Shown here piece after piece: positions 25,148-35,701 of a stretch of 64,000 nucleotides of DNA. Numbering within the stretch: the stretch's first letter is position 1; the number at the start of each line of letters is the position of its first letter. A program made the translations under genes and the position numbers. Below the pieces are notes generated by a model. It ran no database searches. It had not been told where the DNA came from and was given only the letters and a program-made list of their open reading frames with translations. The DNA is taken from contig NZ_CAKMTJ010000005.1 of assembly GCF_928392795.1 (NCBI RefSeq), positions 1 to 64,000 on the forward strand. The letters are read 5' to 3'. Origin of the DNA: Rothia nasimurium. Lineage in GTDB: Bacteria; Actinomycetota; Actinomycetes; Actinomycetales; Micrococcaceae.

Positions 25148-26774
25148 CGGTAGCTCCCAGGGTGCCCGCAGCTCCCGCACCCCTAATCAGGGCCAGTCTG
25201 CTGGCCAGGCCGCCAACCCGACGACCGGCCAGCTGCCGGTGCGCGCAGAGCTTCCCCAGGCGTCCTACCCCGCTACCCTGCCTCAACCTCCGGTGCGTCC
25301 CCGCCGCCGGGGCGCTAGTAGTCTGCGGTCTTTTGCTCAGCCCCAGCAGGCTCTAACCGTACCTATCCGCGGGATCGCCCGCGTTGCCCAGCGTCAGGTT
25401 GCGCAGGTTGCCTTAGCCCGTTACCGCCAGCGGATCAGACAGAAGGAAGAAACCCGCGAAATCCTGGCTTTCGCCCTGCGCCTGGCTGAGACCCTCTTCC
25501 ACTATGGCGCCGACGCAGCAGATGTAGATACTGCGGTAGTGACCGTATGCGCCATGTACGGTATTCACGATGTAGAAGTTGATATCACCTATCAGTCCAT
25601 CGTGATTAACTACGTCTCTGAGTTCGACGAAGCGGCTAGTCGCGGGCAGCTGCCCGAAGCCGGAGGGCTGGAGAACGAAAAACTGGGCTTGACCCTGGTG
25701 CGGGTCGTTCGCTCTACCTCCGAGAACTACTGGGCTCTGCACCAGCTCTACCGACTGGTGCACGATATCGCTCAGGGGACCGTGAGCCGGGCCCGGGCCG
25801 AACGCCGCCTAGCTCGGGTCAACGCTCAAAAGAAACCCTATTCACCGGCCGTTTTATTGGCGTGGAACCTGCTGATCGCGGGGGCATTTACCCTGGGTGT
25901 GGGAGGGTCTTGGCGGGCTGCGGTTACTTCTCTTGCGGTGTTTACCGTGGTGAACTTCGTTCTGGTGTGGGCGGGGCGTTTGCGCCTGCCCAGCTACTTC
26001 ATGATGGCCCTGGGTGCTGCAACGATTACGGTGCTGGCCCTACTCGTATCAGATCCCTTAGGGTGGCTGTACAGTAGAGGGTTTTACGTTTCTGCCCCGC
26101 ACATCGTGGCAGCCGGGCTGATGATGTTCCTTCCCACCTTCCGCCTGGTTTCAGCGGTGCAGGACGCCCTTCACGGCTTCCCGCTGACCGCCGCCGGTAA
26201 ATTCGTGGTGACGGGAGCAAACTTTACCGGTTTGATTGCCGGGATCTCGGTAGCGGTAACCCTCATGAACTATTTTGATGCCACCAGTCTTGACGTGCAG
26301 CAGTCGGTCTTTAGCCCCCCGCCCCTGTGGGTTTCTATCGCCGGTATGGTCGTGGGTAGCGCTATGTCTGCAGCTGCCTGGCAGGGGTCAGCGCGCACTA
26401 TTGTGCTGTCTGGACTGGTGTCTTTGGTGGGGCAGCTAGCCTATTACGGGATAGGGGCGGTCGCCGGTGAGGACGGCGCCCGTCTGCAGGTGCTGGCAGG
26501 GGCAACAGCCGTAGGGCTGAGTGCTGGCTTCCTCGGGTATCTTCTCCATAGTCCAGCGTCGATTTATTATGTTCCGGGCATGATGTTTATGCTGCCCGGT
26601 CTCACTATCTTCCGCTCTTCCTACCTCATCTTGAACGGGCAGGATACGCTGATGGGGTTGCAGGGGCTCACTCTTGCTGGTGTGACTGTTTTGCTGATGG
26701 CAACAGGTATTGTGTGCGGCACCTATCTATGGGACGCTCTGACAGAGCGGCTGCGCACCTTGGCAAAAAATTAG
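25137..26774 (+). CDS. Second ThrE-family threonine/serine exporter
   Basis: This 545-aa paralogue has the same plan as the preceding gene: a short Ala/Pro-rich N-terminus, a DUF1212 domain (FALRLAETLFHYGADAADVD, ITYQSIVINYVSE) and about ten membrane helices. Both contain matching segments such as SAPHIVAAGLM and FPLTAAGKFV. I place the start at the GTG at 25137, which overlaps the previous stop by 11 bases and follows AGAAAG. The frame is open further upstream (to 24993), but that part lies inside the first gene and is not family sequence. The pair may work as a heteromer; this is inference. Confidence 0.83.
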   Translation: MTASGSSQGARSSRTPNQGQSAGQAANPTTGQLPVRAELPQASYPATLPQPPVRPRRRGASSLRSFAQPQQALTVPIRGIARVAQRQVAQVALARYRQRIRQKEETREILAFALRLAETLFHYGADAADVDTAVVTVCAMYGIHDVEVDITYQSIVINYVSEFDEAASRGQLPEAGGLENEKLGLTLVRVVRSTSENYWALHQLYRLVHDIAQGTVSRARAERRLARVNAQKKPYSPAVLLAWNLLIAGAFTLGVGGSWRAAVTSLAVFTVVNFVLVWAGRLRLPSYFMMALGAATITVLALLVSDPLGWLYSRGFYVSAPHIVAAGLMMFLPTFRLVSAVQDALHGFPLTAAGKFVVTGANFTGLIAGISVAVTLMNYFDATSLDVQQSVFSPPPLWVSIAGMVVGSAMSAAAWQGSARTIVLSGLVSLVGQLAYYGIGAVAGEDGARLQVLAGATAVGLSAGFLGYLLHSPASIYYVPGMMFMLPGLTIFRSSYLILNGQDTLMGLQGLTLAGVTVLLMATGIVCGTYLWDALTERLRTLAKN

Positions 26775-26834
26775 GTATATGCCTTCATAGCTATGAACTG
26801 ATAGGCTTCTGACAAGCGGATACTGCGTTTGTGG

Positions 26835-27515
26835 CTATTGGGGGAGCTGCCAGTTAACGGGCTCTGCCCCCTGCTGAACCAGAAGTTCGTTGACCCGGCT
26901 AAAAGGACGGGAACCGAAGAAACCCCGCGAGGCCGACAGCGGTGACGGGTGCGGGGACTCAACACAGGGGTAGCCGCCGAGCAGGGGCCTGCATTTGCGG
27001 GCGTCCGCACCCCAGAGCAGCCCCACCAGGGGCGTGCCCCGCTGCGCCAGAGCCTCGATGGCGGCGGTCGTGACCTGCTCCCAGCCCAGATTGCGGTGCG
27101 AGCCTGCCTGGCCTGCCCCTACCGAAAGAACCCGGTTCATGAGCATAACCCCCTGAGCACTCCACGCCGTAAGATCCCCGTGGGGCGGGGGCACCAGCCC
27201 GGTGTCGGCCTGGAGCTCCTTATAAATGTTCTGCAGCGACCGGGGAATCGGGCGCACCTCGGGGCGCACCGAAAAACTCAGACCCATCGCGTGACCGGGG
27301 GTAGGGTAGGGGTCCTGCCCAATCACCAGCACCTTCACCTCGTTCATGGGGTAGGTAAAGGCCCGAAAAATATCGGTTCCAGGGGGAAGGGTTGCCCGCC
27401 CGGCCTCGTGCTCTGCGCGCAGGAAGTTCCCCATAGCTCGAATCTGAGGCTCCACCGGGGCGAGGGCTTGAGCCCAGTCAGGGGACATAATCTCATGCAG
27501 GGGACGGGCAGGCAC
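26835..27515 (-). CDS. ung: Uracil-DNA glycosylase
   Basis: This 226-aa family 1 enzyme removes uracil from DNA and starts base excision repair. The catalytic Asp lies in [19 protein letters not shown], and the second motif is [18 protein letters not shown] with the catalytic His. WGADA and [16 protein letters not shown] are also family features. It is convergent with the ThrE gene and divergent from the DUF3263 gene across 62 bases. Length is normal. Confidence 0.95.
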   Translation of the reverse strand: MPARPLHEIMSPDWAQALAPVEPQIRAMGNFLRAEHEAGRATLPPGTDIFRAFTYPMNEVKVLVIGQDPYPTPGHAMGLSFSVRPEVRPIPRSLQNIYKELQADTGLVPPPHGDLTAWSAQGVMLMNRVLSVGAGQAGSHRNLGWEQVTTAAIEALAQRGTPLVGLLWGADARKCRPLLGGYPCVESPHPSPLSASRGFFGSRPFSRVNELLVQQGAEPVNWQLPQ

Positions 27516-27577
27516 AGTACTCCTTGAAAGGGATGCGGTATTCTCCCTACTAAGACTAGACCACTGAAAGTTAAGAG

Positions 27578-27820
27578 ATGAGCAGCGAGACCACCGAACC
27601 CGCAGAGGGCTTGAGCGAGCTTGAGGTAGCTATTCTCAATCTCGAGAAAAAACGCTTCAAATACCAGGGCAGCAAAGAACAGGCTATTACCCGTACTCTG
27701 GGGCTCACCCCGGTGGCCTACTACCAGCAGCTCAACGCCCTCATCGACAACCCCAGAGCAATTGCCGCCGAACCTGCTCTCACCCGCCGCCTACGCCTCA
27801 AGCGCGATGCTCTAACCTAA
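27578..27820 (+). CDS. DUF3263-family small protein
   Basis: This 80-aa protein has the DUF3263 pattern: [20 protein letters not shown] followed by a helix-turn-helix-like segment [19 protein letters not shown] and [17 protein letters not shown]. The second helix recalls a DNA-binding motif, so a regulatory role is possible but unproven. Proteins of this family lie beside LytR_C genes in many actinobacteria, as here. It is divergent from ung. Confidence 0.82.
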   Translation: MSSETTEPAEGLSELEVAILNLEKKRFKYQGSKEQAITRTLGLTPVAYYQQLNALIDNPRAIAAEPALTRRLRLKRDALT

Positions 27821-27919
27821 GCCTCTTAGCCGGTAGGGAGCGTGAGCCCGCTTCACCGGCACCTAGCGTGTACCCTAGTAACTAAAAGCCCGCCACCGCG
27901 CACGATCATGAGGACGCCC

Positions 27920-28666
27920 GTGAACAGCTACCCCCGCGATGAGTTTGATGACATCGATGAGAATAACGCCCGCCGCGGCGCCTATCGCGGTGCTGTTAAC
28001 GATACTGCGACGTCCCGCGCTGGTCTGCTCGCTATTATTGTTAGCGGCGTGCTGGCCCTCATCGTGGGTGGCACCATGTACGTGATCTCTCCGCGCACCG
28101 CTGCCCCCGAGGCGTCCGGCTCAACCAGTGCCACCGCTACCGCATCGGCAAGCCCGAGCGCTGAAGCCACTCCCACCACTAACCCTTCTATCGTGACCGT
28201 TGAGGTGTATAACTCCAGTGCGCCTGCTGGCGCTGCTGCCCAGGCTACCGCAGCCCTCGAAGAGGCCGGCTACACCGTTACCTCCACCGCTAACTGGGCA
28301 GGGGCCTACACAGCGGAGTCTTTGGTGTACTTCGCCACAGGGGCGTCCTCAGAAGCTAACGAAATAGCTGACACCCTGGGCCTGCCCACCATCGCCCAGG
28401 ACTACCAGGCTGAGACCGGCCTTGTCTACGTGGTGCTCGGAGCCGACTTTGACCCCACCAGCCTGCCCGGGGCATCGTCCTCACCTTCAGCTACTGCCCA
28501 AGAAACTGCCGATAGCGGCACCGGAGTGGCAGAGATAGGGCCTAATCCCGGTATACCCACCTCCGTTGATCGCTATAGCTATGACCCGGCCACCGCTACC
28601 TTCTACCTAGACCCCACCGGTAACTACATCTACGACTCGGCAACCGGCACCTACCAGCTAGGCTAG
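27920..28666 (+). CDS. LytR C-terminal (LytR_C) domain membrane protein
   Basis: This 248-aa protein has a charged cytoplasmic N-terminus (about 38 residues), one membrane helix (LLAIIVSGVLALIVGGTMYVI), a Ser/Ala/Thr linker and an extracytoplasmic LytR_C domain (IVTVEVYNSSAPAGAAAQATA, then VVLGADF). LytR_C domains are thought to bind cell-wall polymers. A Ser-rich tail ends in Tyr/Asp-rich repeats (YDPATATFYLDPTGNYIYD). I use the GTG at 27920, which follows GAGGA; an ATG at 27908 has no better site. It follows the DUF3263 gene by about 100 bases, a conserved pair. Confidence 0.78.
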   Translation: MNSYPRDEFDDIDENNARRGAYRGAVNDTATSRAGLLAIIVSGVLALIVGGTMYVISPRTAAPEASGSTSATATASASPSAEATPTTNPSIVTVEVYNSSAPAGAAAQATAALEEAGYTVTSTANWAGAYTAESLVYFATGASSEANEIADTLGLPTIAQDYQAETGLVYVVLGADFDPTSLPGASSSPSATAQETADSGTGVAEIGPNPGIPTSVDRYSYDPATATFYLDPTGNYIYDSATGTYQLG

Positions 28667-28797
28667 GGCCGCTTACTCGCGGCCAGCGGACGTCCGCCTA
28701 CCGCCTGCCCGGCACCTCTTGTGCGCTGTGGGCGATTAAGGCTCAGCTGGGGGATCAATAGGTTTGCGCCCCTAGAGCTCAAGTGCCAAGATTGGTA

Positions 28798-28824
28798 TTA
28801 GCACTCAGAGGCTTCGACTGCTAA
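28798..28824 (+). promoter_or_regulatory. CIRCE element (HrcA operator) before groEL
   Basis: TTAGCACTC-N9-GACTGCTAA matches the CIRCE consensus TTAGCACTC-N9-GAGTGCTAA with one mismatch. It lies 170 bases before the groEL ATG. HrcA binding here would repress groEL until heat shock. The remainder of 28667-28993 holds a small hairpin after the LytR_C stop (28667-28684) and a long, GC-rich leader with no gene. Confidence 0.9.
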
Positions 28825-28873
28825 ATCATGTGCTAGGTTTAGCCGCCGAACCGCTCTTGAGTAAAACACCTGA

Positions 28874-30619
<1,746 letters not shown>

Positions 30620-30666
30620 TCGCGCCCGCCTGAAAACCGGTTCACGTCCGGTTTCTCATGTGCTGT

Positions 30667-30714
30667 AAGCTCCGCCGCTTCTTGCCCCCTGGCAAGGAGC
30701 GGCGGAGCTTTTTT
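30667..30714 (+). terminator. Rho-independent terminator after groEL
   Basis: A 13-bp stem starting AAGCTCCGCCGCT, extended by CTTGCC/GGCAAG in the loop, ends in a run of T. Confidence 0.9.
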
Positions 30715-30859
30715 GCACCCTTCTGAAAATATGACTAAAAATTTTAGATAATAGTATTGCACTTCACACCAATCTGTGGGTATGCTTTAAATCACTAAAG
30801 AGGTCTTCTCTTGCTTTTATTCATCAGTATCAAAGGCGAAACTGAAAGGTGTGAGGCAT

Positions 30860-31012
30860 ATGGTTACCATTGTCGATCTTGTTCTCTACGCAATCATCGT
30901 GGGGCTCCTGGCAATATTGCTTGTTGCCTACGCATCTGACGGCTGGACCAAGCTCGAGAAGAAGAGCGCTGAGGCTCTCCATCGCGATCTTGCATTTGGT
31001 GCAGGTGGCTAA
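30860..31012 (+). CDS. Small 50-aa membrane protein
   Basis: An ATG at 30860 with GTGAGG before it opens a 50-codon frame. It has one strong transmembrane helix (about residues 5-25, VLYAIIVGLLAILLVAYA), then a charged amphipathic segment SDGWTKLEKKSAEAL. It is flanked by the groEL terminator and its own hairpin, so it is a separate unit. The upstream stretch 30721-30859 is AT-rich and likely holds its promoter. I do not recognise the family. The hydrophobic-then-charged build and bordering terminators argue that it is real. Confidence 0.55.
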   Translation: MVTIVDLVLYAIIVGLLAILLVAYASDGWTKLEKKSAEALHRDLAFGAGG

Positions 31013-31039
31013 GAGTTAATAGTGATTGTGTTTTCCTGG

Positions 31040-31075
31040 AACCGGCGTCTCGGCAACGAGGCGCCGGTTTCTCTA
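31040..31075 (+). terminator. Terminator after the 50-aa gene
   Basis: AACCGGCGTCTCG pairs with CGAGGCGCCGGTT (one G-T pair) around a GCAA loop, followed by TTCTCT. Confidence 0.75.
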
Positions 31076-31130
31076 TACCCAAAGCTCCGCCTATACGACC
31101 GGTGGCAGGGAGCTGTAAAATAGTGAAGCT

Positions 31131-32267
31131 ATGCGTTGCCACTACTTCGATGCCGGCCTCTGCCGCTCATGCTCTCTACTTGAAACCCCCTACACCGATC
31201 AGTTAGCGGGTAAACAGCATGATGCCCAGACCCTGCTCGAACCCTGGGAGAGTCTCAGCTGGCTCCCACCCGTAGCAAGTGCAGACCAAGCCTTCCGCAA
31301 CAAGGCCAAGCTGGTCGTCGGCGGGACTTCCCAGCAGCCCACCCTCGGTATTCTCGACAGGCAGGGGCAGGGCATTGACCTCACCGACTGCCAGCTTTAC
31401 CTGCCCGCAATTAGTCGGGCCATACCCGTCCTTGCTGACCTGATCCAGCGGGCTGACCTTACCCCCTACAGCGTTCAGAAGCGCAAAGGGGAACTGAAAA
31501 ACATTCTGGTGACCGCTTCCGATAGTGGCGAACTGATGGTCCGCTTCGTTCTGCGTTCCAAAAAGCTCATTGTTGCGCTCAAACGGGAACTGCCCTGGCT
31601 CCACGAACAGTTACCTCGGCTTGCGGTGGTGAGTGTCAACCTGCTGCGTGAACACGTTGCCCTGGTTGAGGGGAGCGAAGAAATTATTCTGACCGAGCGC
31701 ACTACCCTGCCCATGCAGGTTAACGATATGACCCTGCATCTGCGCCCCCAGAGCTTCTTCCAGACCAACACCCCCATCGCAGCTTCCCTGTACCGTCAGG
31801 CCCAAGCTTGGGTCAGCGAAGCAGCGCCGGCCACCCTCTGGGACCTCTACTGCGGGGTAGGGGGCTTCGCCCTGCATGCTGCAGCGGTCATGCCGACGGG
31901 GGCTACCGTAACCGGTATTGAAATTAGTAGCGAAGCTATTGCCTCTGCCCAGCGCACCGTCGCTGAACGCGGTCTAACGGGCCTACACTTCATTGCCCAG
32001 GATGCGCCCGACTACGCCACCAGTAGCGGCCAGGTGCCCGATATGCTGATTGTGAACCCGCCCCGCCGGGGGCTGGGGTCGCAGCTTTCTCACTGGATCG
32101 AGGGCAGCGGTATCGACCAGGTGATTTATTCGAGCTGCAACCTGCGCTCTCTCGTCAAAGATCTCAAAAGCATGCCGTCGATGGAGCCCGCGCAGGGGCA
32201 AGTGATGGATATGTTCCCGCACAGCAACCACTACGAGACGATTATGCTGCTTAAGCGTAGCCGCTAG
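31131..32267 (+). CDS. rlmC: 23S rRNA (uracil-5-)-methyltransferase, RlmC-like
   Basis: This 378-aa SAM-dependent enzyme methylates a uracil of 23S rRNA. The N-terminus carries the 4Fe-4S cysteines typical of RlmC (CHYFDAGLCRSCSLL, with a fourth Cys in the TDCQLYLPAI segment). SAM binding is in WDLYCGVGGFALH, substrate in IVNPPRRGLG, and the nucleophilic Cys in YSSCNLRSL. It lacks the N-terminal TRAM domain of RlmD, which supports RlmC. It is monocistronic between two small units. Confidence 0.88.
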   Translation: MRCHYFDAGLCRSCSLLETPYTDQLAGKQHDAQTLLEPWESLSWLPPVASADQAFRNKAKLVVGGTSQQPTLGILDRQGQGIDLTDCQLYLPAISRAIPVLADLIQRADLTPYSVQKRKGELKNILVTASDSGELMVRFVLRSKKLIVALKRELPWLHEQLPRLAVVSVNLLREHVALVEGSEEIILTERTTLPMQVNDMTLHLRPQSFFQTNTPIAASLYRQAQAWVSEAAPATLWDLYCGVGGFALHAAAVMPTGATVTGIEISSEAIASAQRTVAERGLTGLHFIAQDAPDYATSSGQVPDMLIVNPPRRGLGSQLSHWIEGSGIDQVIYSSCNLRSLVKDLKSMPSMEPAQGQVMDMFPHSNHYETIMLLKRSR

Positions 32268-32358
32268 CGCGCCACCATTTTTAGGTTCTCATCAGGCCTG
32301 TGTACTAGGGTGAAAGGAGCCCAACTCCGCTCCCCGAATAAGTGTGAAAGAAAGTAAA

Positions 32359-33453
32359 ATGCCTCAGTTCCCTGCCCTGCCTTCGCCTTTTATGCTGGCT
32401 GAAGGCACTACCGTAGTGCGGGCTGAAGGTGCCCTGACTCCGGTGAGCGAGGCAGACGCCCTGAGCCTGGCCCAGCTCCGCGGATCAGTGGTCGTGGGGC
32501 TGATACCTTTTGACCCGGACGCTCCGGCCCAGCTTGCTGTCCCTGACCGCTGGGTGCGAGAAGATATCCCCCTACCCGATGACGATACGGTGGATCAGCC
32601 GGCTCCTGCCCTGGTTGAGGGAATTGACAGCGACGTGTACCGGGCAGCCGTTGCCCATGCCGTGGAGCTGATGAACCGGGGTCAGCTTGATAAGGTCGTC
32701 CTGGCCCGCCTGCTACGGGTGCGGTATGAGCAAGAACTGAACCTGCCCCGTCTCTTTGATACCCTGCGTGCTCAGCAGCAGCGGGCTACCGTTTTTAGCG
32801 CCCAACTACCCAACGGAAACTACCTCATGGGTGCCTCGCCCGAGCTGGTGTTTCAGACGGCGGGGAGCGCGTTTCGAACTGTCCCCCTGGCTGGCTCCGC
32901 TGCTCGAACTGCCACCCCGGGGAGCACCGACGACGCCCAAATCGGTGAGGCCCTCATGCGGTCCGCTAAGGACAGAGCCGAACACGCAACGGTGGTCAAT
33001 GACATCCGCCAGCGGCTAGAGGCCCTTACCGTGCAGATGGATGTGCCCGCCGTACCTTCACTTATTTCTACACCCCAGCTCTGGCACCTCAGTACGCCGG
33101 TCACCGGCCAACTGCTGCCCGGTGTCTCGTCGCTGCAGGCTGCCCGTGCTATTCACCCCACCCCGGCTATTTGCGGCACACCTACAGAGGTGGCTCGGGG
33201 GCTGATTGAAGAGCTAGAGCCTTTCGACCGGGGCTTCTTCGGCGGTCTGGTGGGGTACATGGACGCCCACGGGCAGGGGAGCTGGTACCTGGTTTTGCGC
33301 TGTGCCGAGGTTGCTCCGCTACAGGCTACTCTTTTTGCTGGCGCCGGTATTGTGAAGGATTCAACCCCGGCCGGTGAGCACGCTGAGACCGCAACCAAGC
33401 TGGGGACCTTCGCCCGGGCCCTGGGGCTTAATCTGGGCTCCCTAGAGCGCTAG
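32359..33453 (+). CDS. Isochorismate synthase (EntC/DhbC/MenF type)
   Basis: This enzyme of about 364 aa turns chorismate into isochorismate for menaquinone or catechol siderophores. The chorismate-binding signatures are clear: GASPELVFQ, PLAGSAART, AKDRAEHATVVNDI, HPTPAICGTP and LEPFDRGFFGGLVGYMD. The compact length and motif style look more like EntC/DhbC than MenF. The start is uncertain: ATG at 32359, or GTG at 32344. Its last 4 bases overlap the convergent phosphopantetheinyl transferase gene. A PPTase activates siderophore synthetases, so the pair hints at a catechol siderophore pathway, but the remaining genes are not in the window. Confidence 0.87.
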   Translation: MPQFPALPSPFMLAEGTTVVRAEGALTPVSEADALSLAQLRGSVVVGLIPFDPDAPAQLAVPDRWVREDIPLPDDDTVDQPAPALVEGIDSDVYRAAVAHAVELMNRGQLDKVVLARLLRVRYEQELNLPRLFDTLRAQQQRATVFSAQLPNGNYLMGASPELVFQTAGSAFRTVPLAGSAARTATPGSTDDAQIGEALMRSAKDRAEHATVVNDIRQRLEALTVQMDVPAVPSLISTPQLWHLSTPVTGQLLPGVSSLQAARAIHPTPAICGTPTEVARGLIEELEPFDRGFFGGLVGYMDAHGQGSWYLVLRCAEVAPLQATLFAGAGIVKDSTPAGEHAETATKLGTFARALGLNLGSLER

Positions 33454-34268
33454 TGCATTTCTTGCTCTAGCGCCCGGCGCACCATGAGCGGCGCCGTAAC
33501 CCTGTGGCTCGTGAGGGCATGGGGCTGGTCACTGGCAATAGCTAGTAGGTAGGTGCCTTCGTGGACCTGCCAGGTCACCCAGTAGGTGCGGGGCTGGGCC
33601 TCACCGGGTAGCTGTACCGAGGCCCTAGCCGTAAGCCCGTGGGCATCTTCCAGAGCGGCGGGCAGGGGCGGCAGCGCCAGCATAACGGTGCTGGGCGCTA
33701 ATGCCAGGCCGTAGCCGGTAGCCTTGAGTACCGCTTCTTTAGCACTCCAGAGCAGGTGTCTTGCCAGGGCTGCCTCCGCGGTAGGTAAGGACGCCACCAC
33801 CCGCTTTTCGTAGTCGGCGAGGGCGATGCGGTCGAAGCTATCGTAATAGCTGCCACGCACAGTAATGAGATCGAGCCCTATACTGAGCCCTGCCGGGCCA
33901 GTTACCCCGGCCGCCAGCCCTAGGGCTCTTGCCATGCTGAGGTTGACCCCCTCGATACGGGGCTTACCGTGTGGCTGGCTGCTAACGCATAAGAGGCAGG
34001 TGCGGTCCACGGGTATCTCGGAAGCTGAAGTAGCTTTAACACCTAAATGGCTGGCCGCCATACACCGCATGAGGGTGTGTTGGGCGGCAAAGGCGAGTGC
34101 CTCGTCCGGATTTTTAAATTCAGCGGCCCGCGCCTGTTCTGCTAGACCAACATAGGCCAGCCAGCTGACGCCGTGGCCCGTCCGCAGGGTTTCTGCAGGC
34201 ATACAAAAAAGAGTGAGCTGGGCGCTCGCTGCCTCGGCGGTAGCTGAAGGGTGAACCATGATGACCAT
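33450..34268 (-). CDS. 4'-phosphopantetheinyl transferase (Sfp family)
   Basis: This 272-aa enzyme attaches the phosphopantetheine arm to carrier proteins of peptide or fatty acid synthases. The Sfp signature is present: SIGLDLITV (Mg-binding Asp) and WSAKEAVLKATGYG (Glu and Lys). SSQPHGKPRI fits the substrate-binding loop. It is convergent with the isochorismate synthase gene with 4 bases overlap. The start is taken at 34268; an ATG at 34259 is also possible. The partner carrier protein is outside the window. Confidence 0.87.
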   Translation of the reverse strand: MVIMVHPSATAEAASAQLTLFCMPAETLRTGHGVSWLAYVGLAEQARAAEFKNPDEALAFAAQHTLMRCMAASHLGVKATSASEIPVDRTCLLCVSSQPHGKPRIEGVNLSMARALGLAAGVTGPAGLSIGLDLITVRGSYYDSFDRIALADYEKRVVASLPTAEAALARHLLWSAKEAVLKATGYGLALAPSTVMLALPPLPAALEDAHGLTARASVQLPGEAQPRTYWVTWQVHEGTYLLAIASDQPHALTSHRVTAPLMVRRALEQEMH

Positions 34269-34339
34269 TCTAGCGGTGACGCTCCAGGTGGGGCGGCGCG
34301 TAGAATAAAAGGCGCCTGCAACCTGAAAGTTCGAGGACT

Positions 34340-35248
34340 ATGACCGAAAAAATCATCGCTGCCGCAGATGGCTCTGCCCTGGGTAACCCCGGGCCTGCTG
34401 GCTGGGCCTGGTACATCAATGAAGATAACTGGGCAGCTGGCGGGTGGGAGCACGGTACCAATAATATGGGTGAGCTCAAAGCGGTGCTTGACCTCTTTGA
34501 AACAACCGCAGACCGGGCAGATGAGCACCTGCACGTTATCTGCGATAGTCAGTACACCATCAACTCCATCACCAAATGGATGCCCGGGTGGAAGAAAAAG
34601 GGCTGGAAGAAAAGCGACGGTAAGCCTGTGCTCAACGTCGATTTGATGCAGGCCCTCGACCGGGCTATTCAGGGGCGGAGCTATTCCTTTGAGTGGGTGA
34701 AAGGGCATACCGGCCACCCTCTGAACGAGGCCGCTGATGAACGGGCTAACCGGGCAGCCCAAGCCTACCGCGACGGCACTCCGGTAGAGACCGGGCCAGG
34801 CTTGGGATCTAAGCGTGGTCTTAGCTCTGCGAACAGTGCAAGCCTTGAGCAGAACGGTGCGAGTGTAGAACAAAGTCTGGCGCCACAGGCTTCCGAGAGC
34901 GATTTAGACCCCGTAGCCGAGGCCCTGGCTCACGAAGAGCAGATGCTCAAGCCCTCTATCTACGGGTCAGAAAAGCTTGTGGGGGCTCTGATGCACCCTG
35001 AGCTTACCTGGGTCGTCCCGACCGGCCAGGTAACAGATCGGGCAACCGTCCTGGCCTACCGGGAGCGGGCCTGCGCGGCAACAGGAACACCTGAGATTCT
35101 TTCCTCGGTTGCCCTGGGGCAGAATGCTACCCTACTGGTATCGAAGGTACCTACGGCACGAGGAACCCTGCTACGTTCAAGCACCTGGGTGCTCACCGGC
35201 GGCAGCTGGAAGCTCCGCTACCGCCAGGACACCGCGACGAGAGACTAA
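34340..35248 (+). CDS. rnhA: Ribonuclease HI fused to an NTF2-like (DUF4440-type) domain
   Basis: This 302-aa protein degrades RNA in RNA-DNA hybrids. RNase HI occupies about residues 1-150, with acidic catalytic residues in AADGSALGNPGP, MGELKAV, VICDSQYT and NEAADERANRAA. A Ser/Glu-rich linker follows. The last about 105 residues (MLKPSIYGSEKLVGALMH, then RSSTWVLTGGSWKLRYRQD) look like a DUF4440/SnoaL NTF2-like fold, whose ligand is unknown. The RNase HI half is certain; the second domain is a fold guess. The WXG100 gene converges on it and overlaps by 4 bases. Confidence 0.9.
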   Translation: MTEKIIAAADGSALGNPGPAGWAWYINEDNWAAGGWEHGTNNMGELKAVLDLFETTADRADEHLHVICDSQYTINSITKWMPGWKKKGWKKSDGKPVLNVDLMQALDRAIQGRSYSFEWVKGHTGHPLNEAADERANRAAQAYRDGTPVETGPGLGSKRGLSSANSASLEQNGASVEQSLAPQASESDLDPVAEALAHEEQMLKPSIYGSEKLVGALMHPELTWVVPTGQVTDRATVLAYRERACAATGTPEILSSVALGQNATLLVSKVPTARGTLLRSSTWVLTGGSWKLRYRQDTATRD

Positions 35249-35535
35249 CCCACAAACATGGCAGCGTTCGCCATTTCGGTTTCTGAATAGTTCACGCCTG
35301 CTCGTGAGAGCGCTTCGTTAATCTGGGCAATCGACTCTTCCACCTGGTGCTGGGTAGCCCGCCAGTGGGCGAGCACGCCCTGGAAATTGGCGGACGCCGA
35401 GCCCGTCCACGACCCCTGAAGGTCCTGGAGCGAGGTGGTGAGGGCATTGACCTCTGAAACGATGGTCTCTACCTGGGCGCGGGCCTGGGCTGATTTGCTG
35501 GCAATGAGGTCTGCATCGACATTGAACTGGGCCAT
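35245..35535 (-). CDS. WXG100-family protein (EsxA-like T7SS substrate)
   Basis: This 96-aa protein is a helical hairpin typical of ESAT-6-like substrates: MAQFNVDADLIASKSAQARAQ, the W-x-G turn in GSWTGSASANFQ, and a second helix WRATQHQVEESIAQINEAL. A Y-x-x-x-[DE] export signal may be present at the C-terminus (YSETE). Its start follows AAGGAG. It is a single gene, not a pair. It is the only WXG100 gene in the window, so it may be a substrate of the ATPase at 9089-13387, 22 kb away; no other T7SS genes are visible nearby. Confidence 0.93.
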   Translation of the reverse strand: MAQFNVDADLIASKSAQARAQVETIVSEVNALTTSLQDLQGSWTGSASANFQGVLAHWRATQHQVEESIAQINEALSRAGVNYSETEMANAAMFVG

Positions 35536-35660
35536 GGGGCTCTCCTTTGAACAGGGGGTATGTAAGGGGGGGGGTATCAGGTGCCGATAGGGTGGGCTGC
35601 CTGATGCCTTTGAGCCTACGGGGGAGCTATCTCTGGCCGGAAGAAAAAGAGCACCTGTGG

Positions 35661-35701
35661 AAAACCCCGCCCCGGCAGTCGAGCTGCCAGGGCGGGGTTT
35701 T
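35661..35701 (-). terminator. Hairpin in the 35536-35866 gap
   Basis: AAAACCCCGCC pairs with GGCGGGGTTTT around an inner GGCAG/CTGCC stem, giving a terminator for the sensor kinase transcript on the minus strand. The rest of this about 330-base gap contains no supported gene. Confidence 0.8.

Noticed and set aside
32281..32299. TTAGGTT upstream of the isochorismate synthase as a DtxR box
   Set aside because: Only one half-site matches; the other half does not, so iron control is not claimed.
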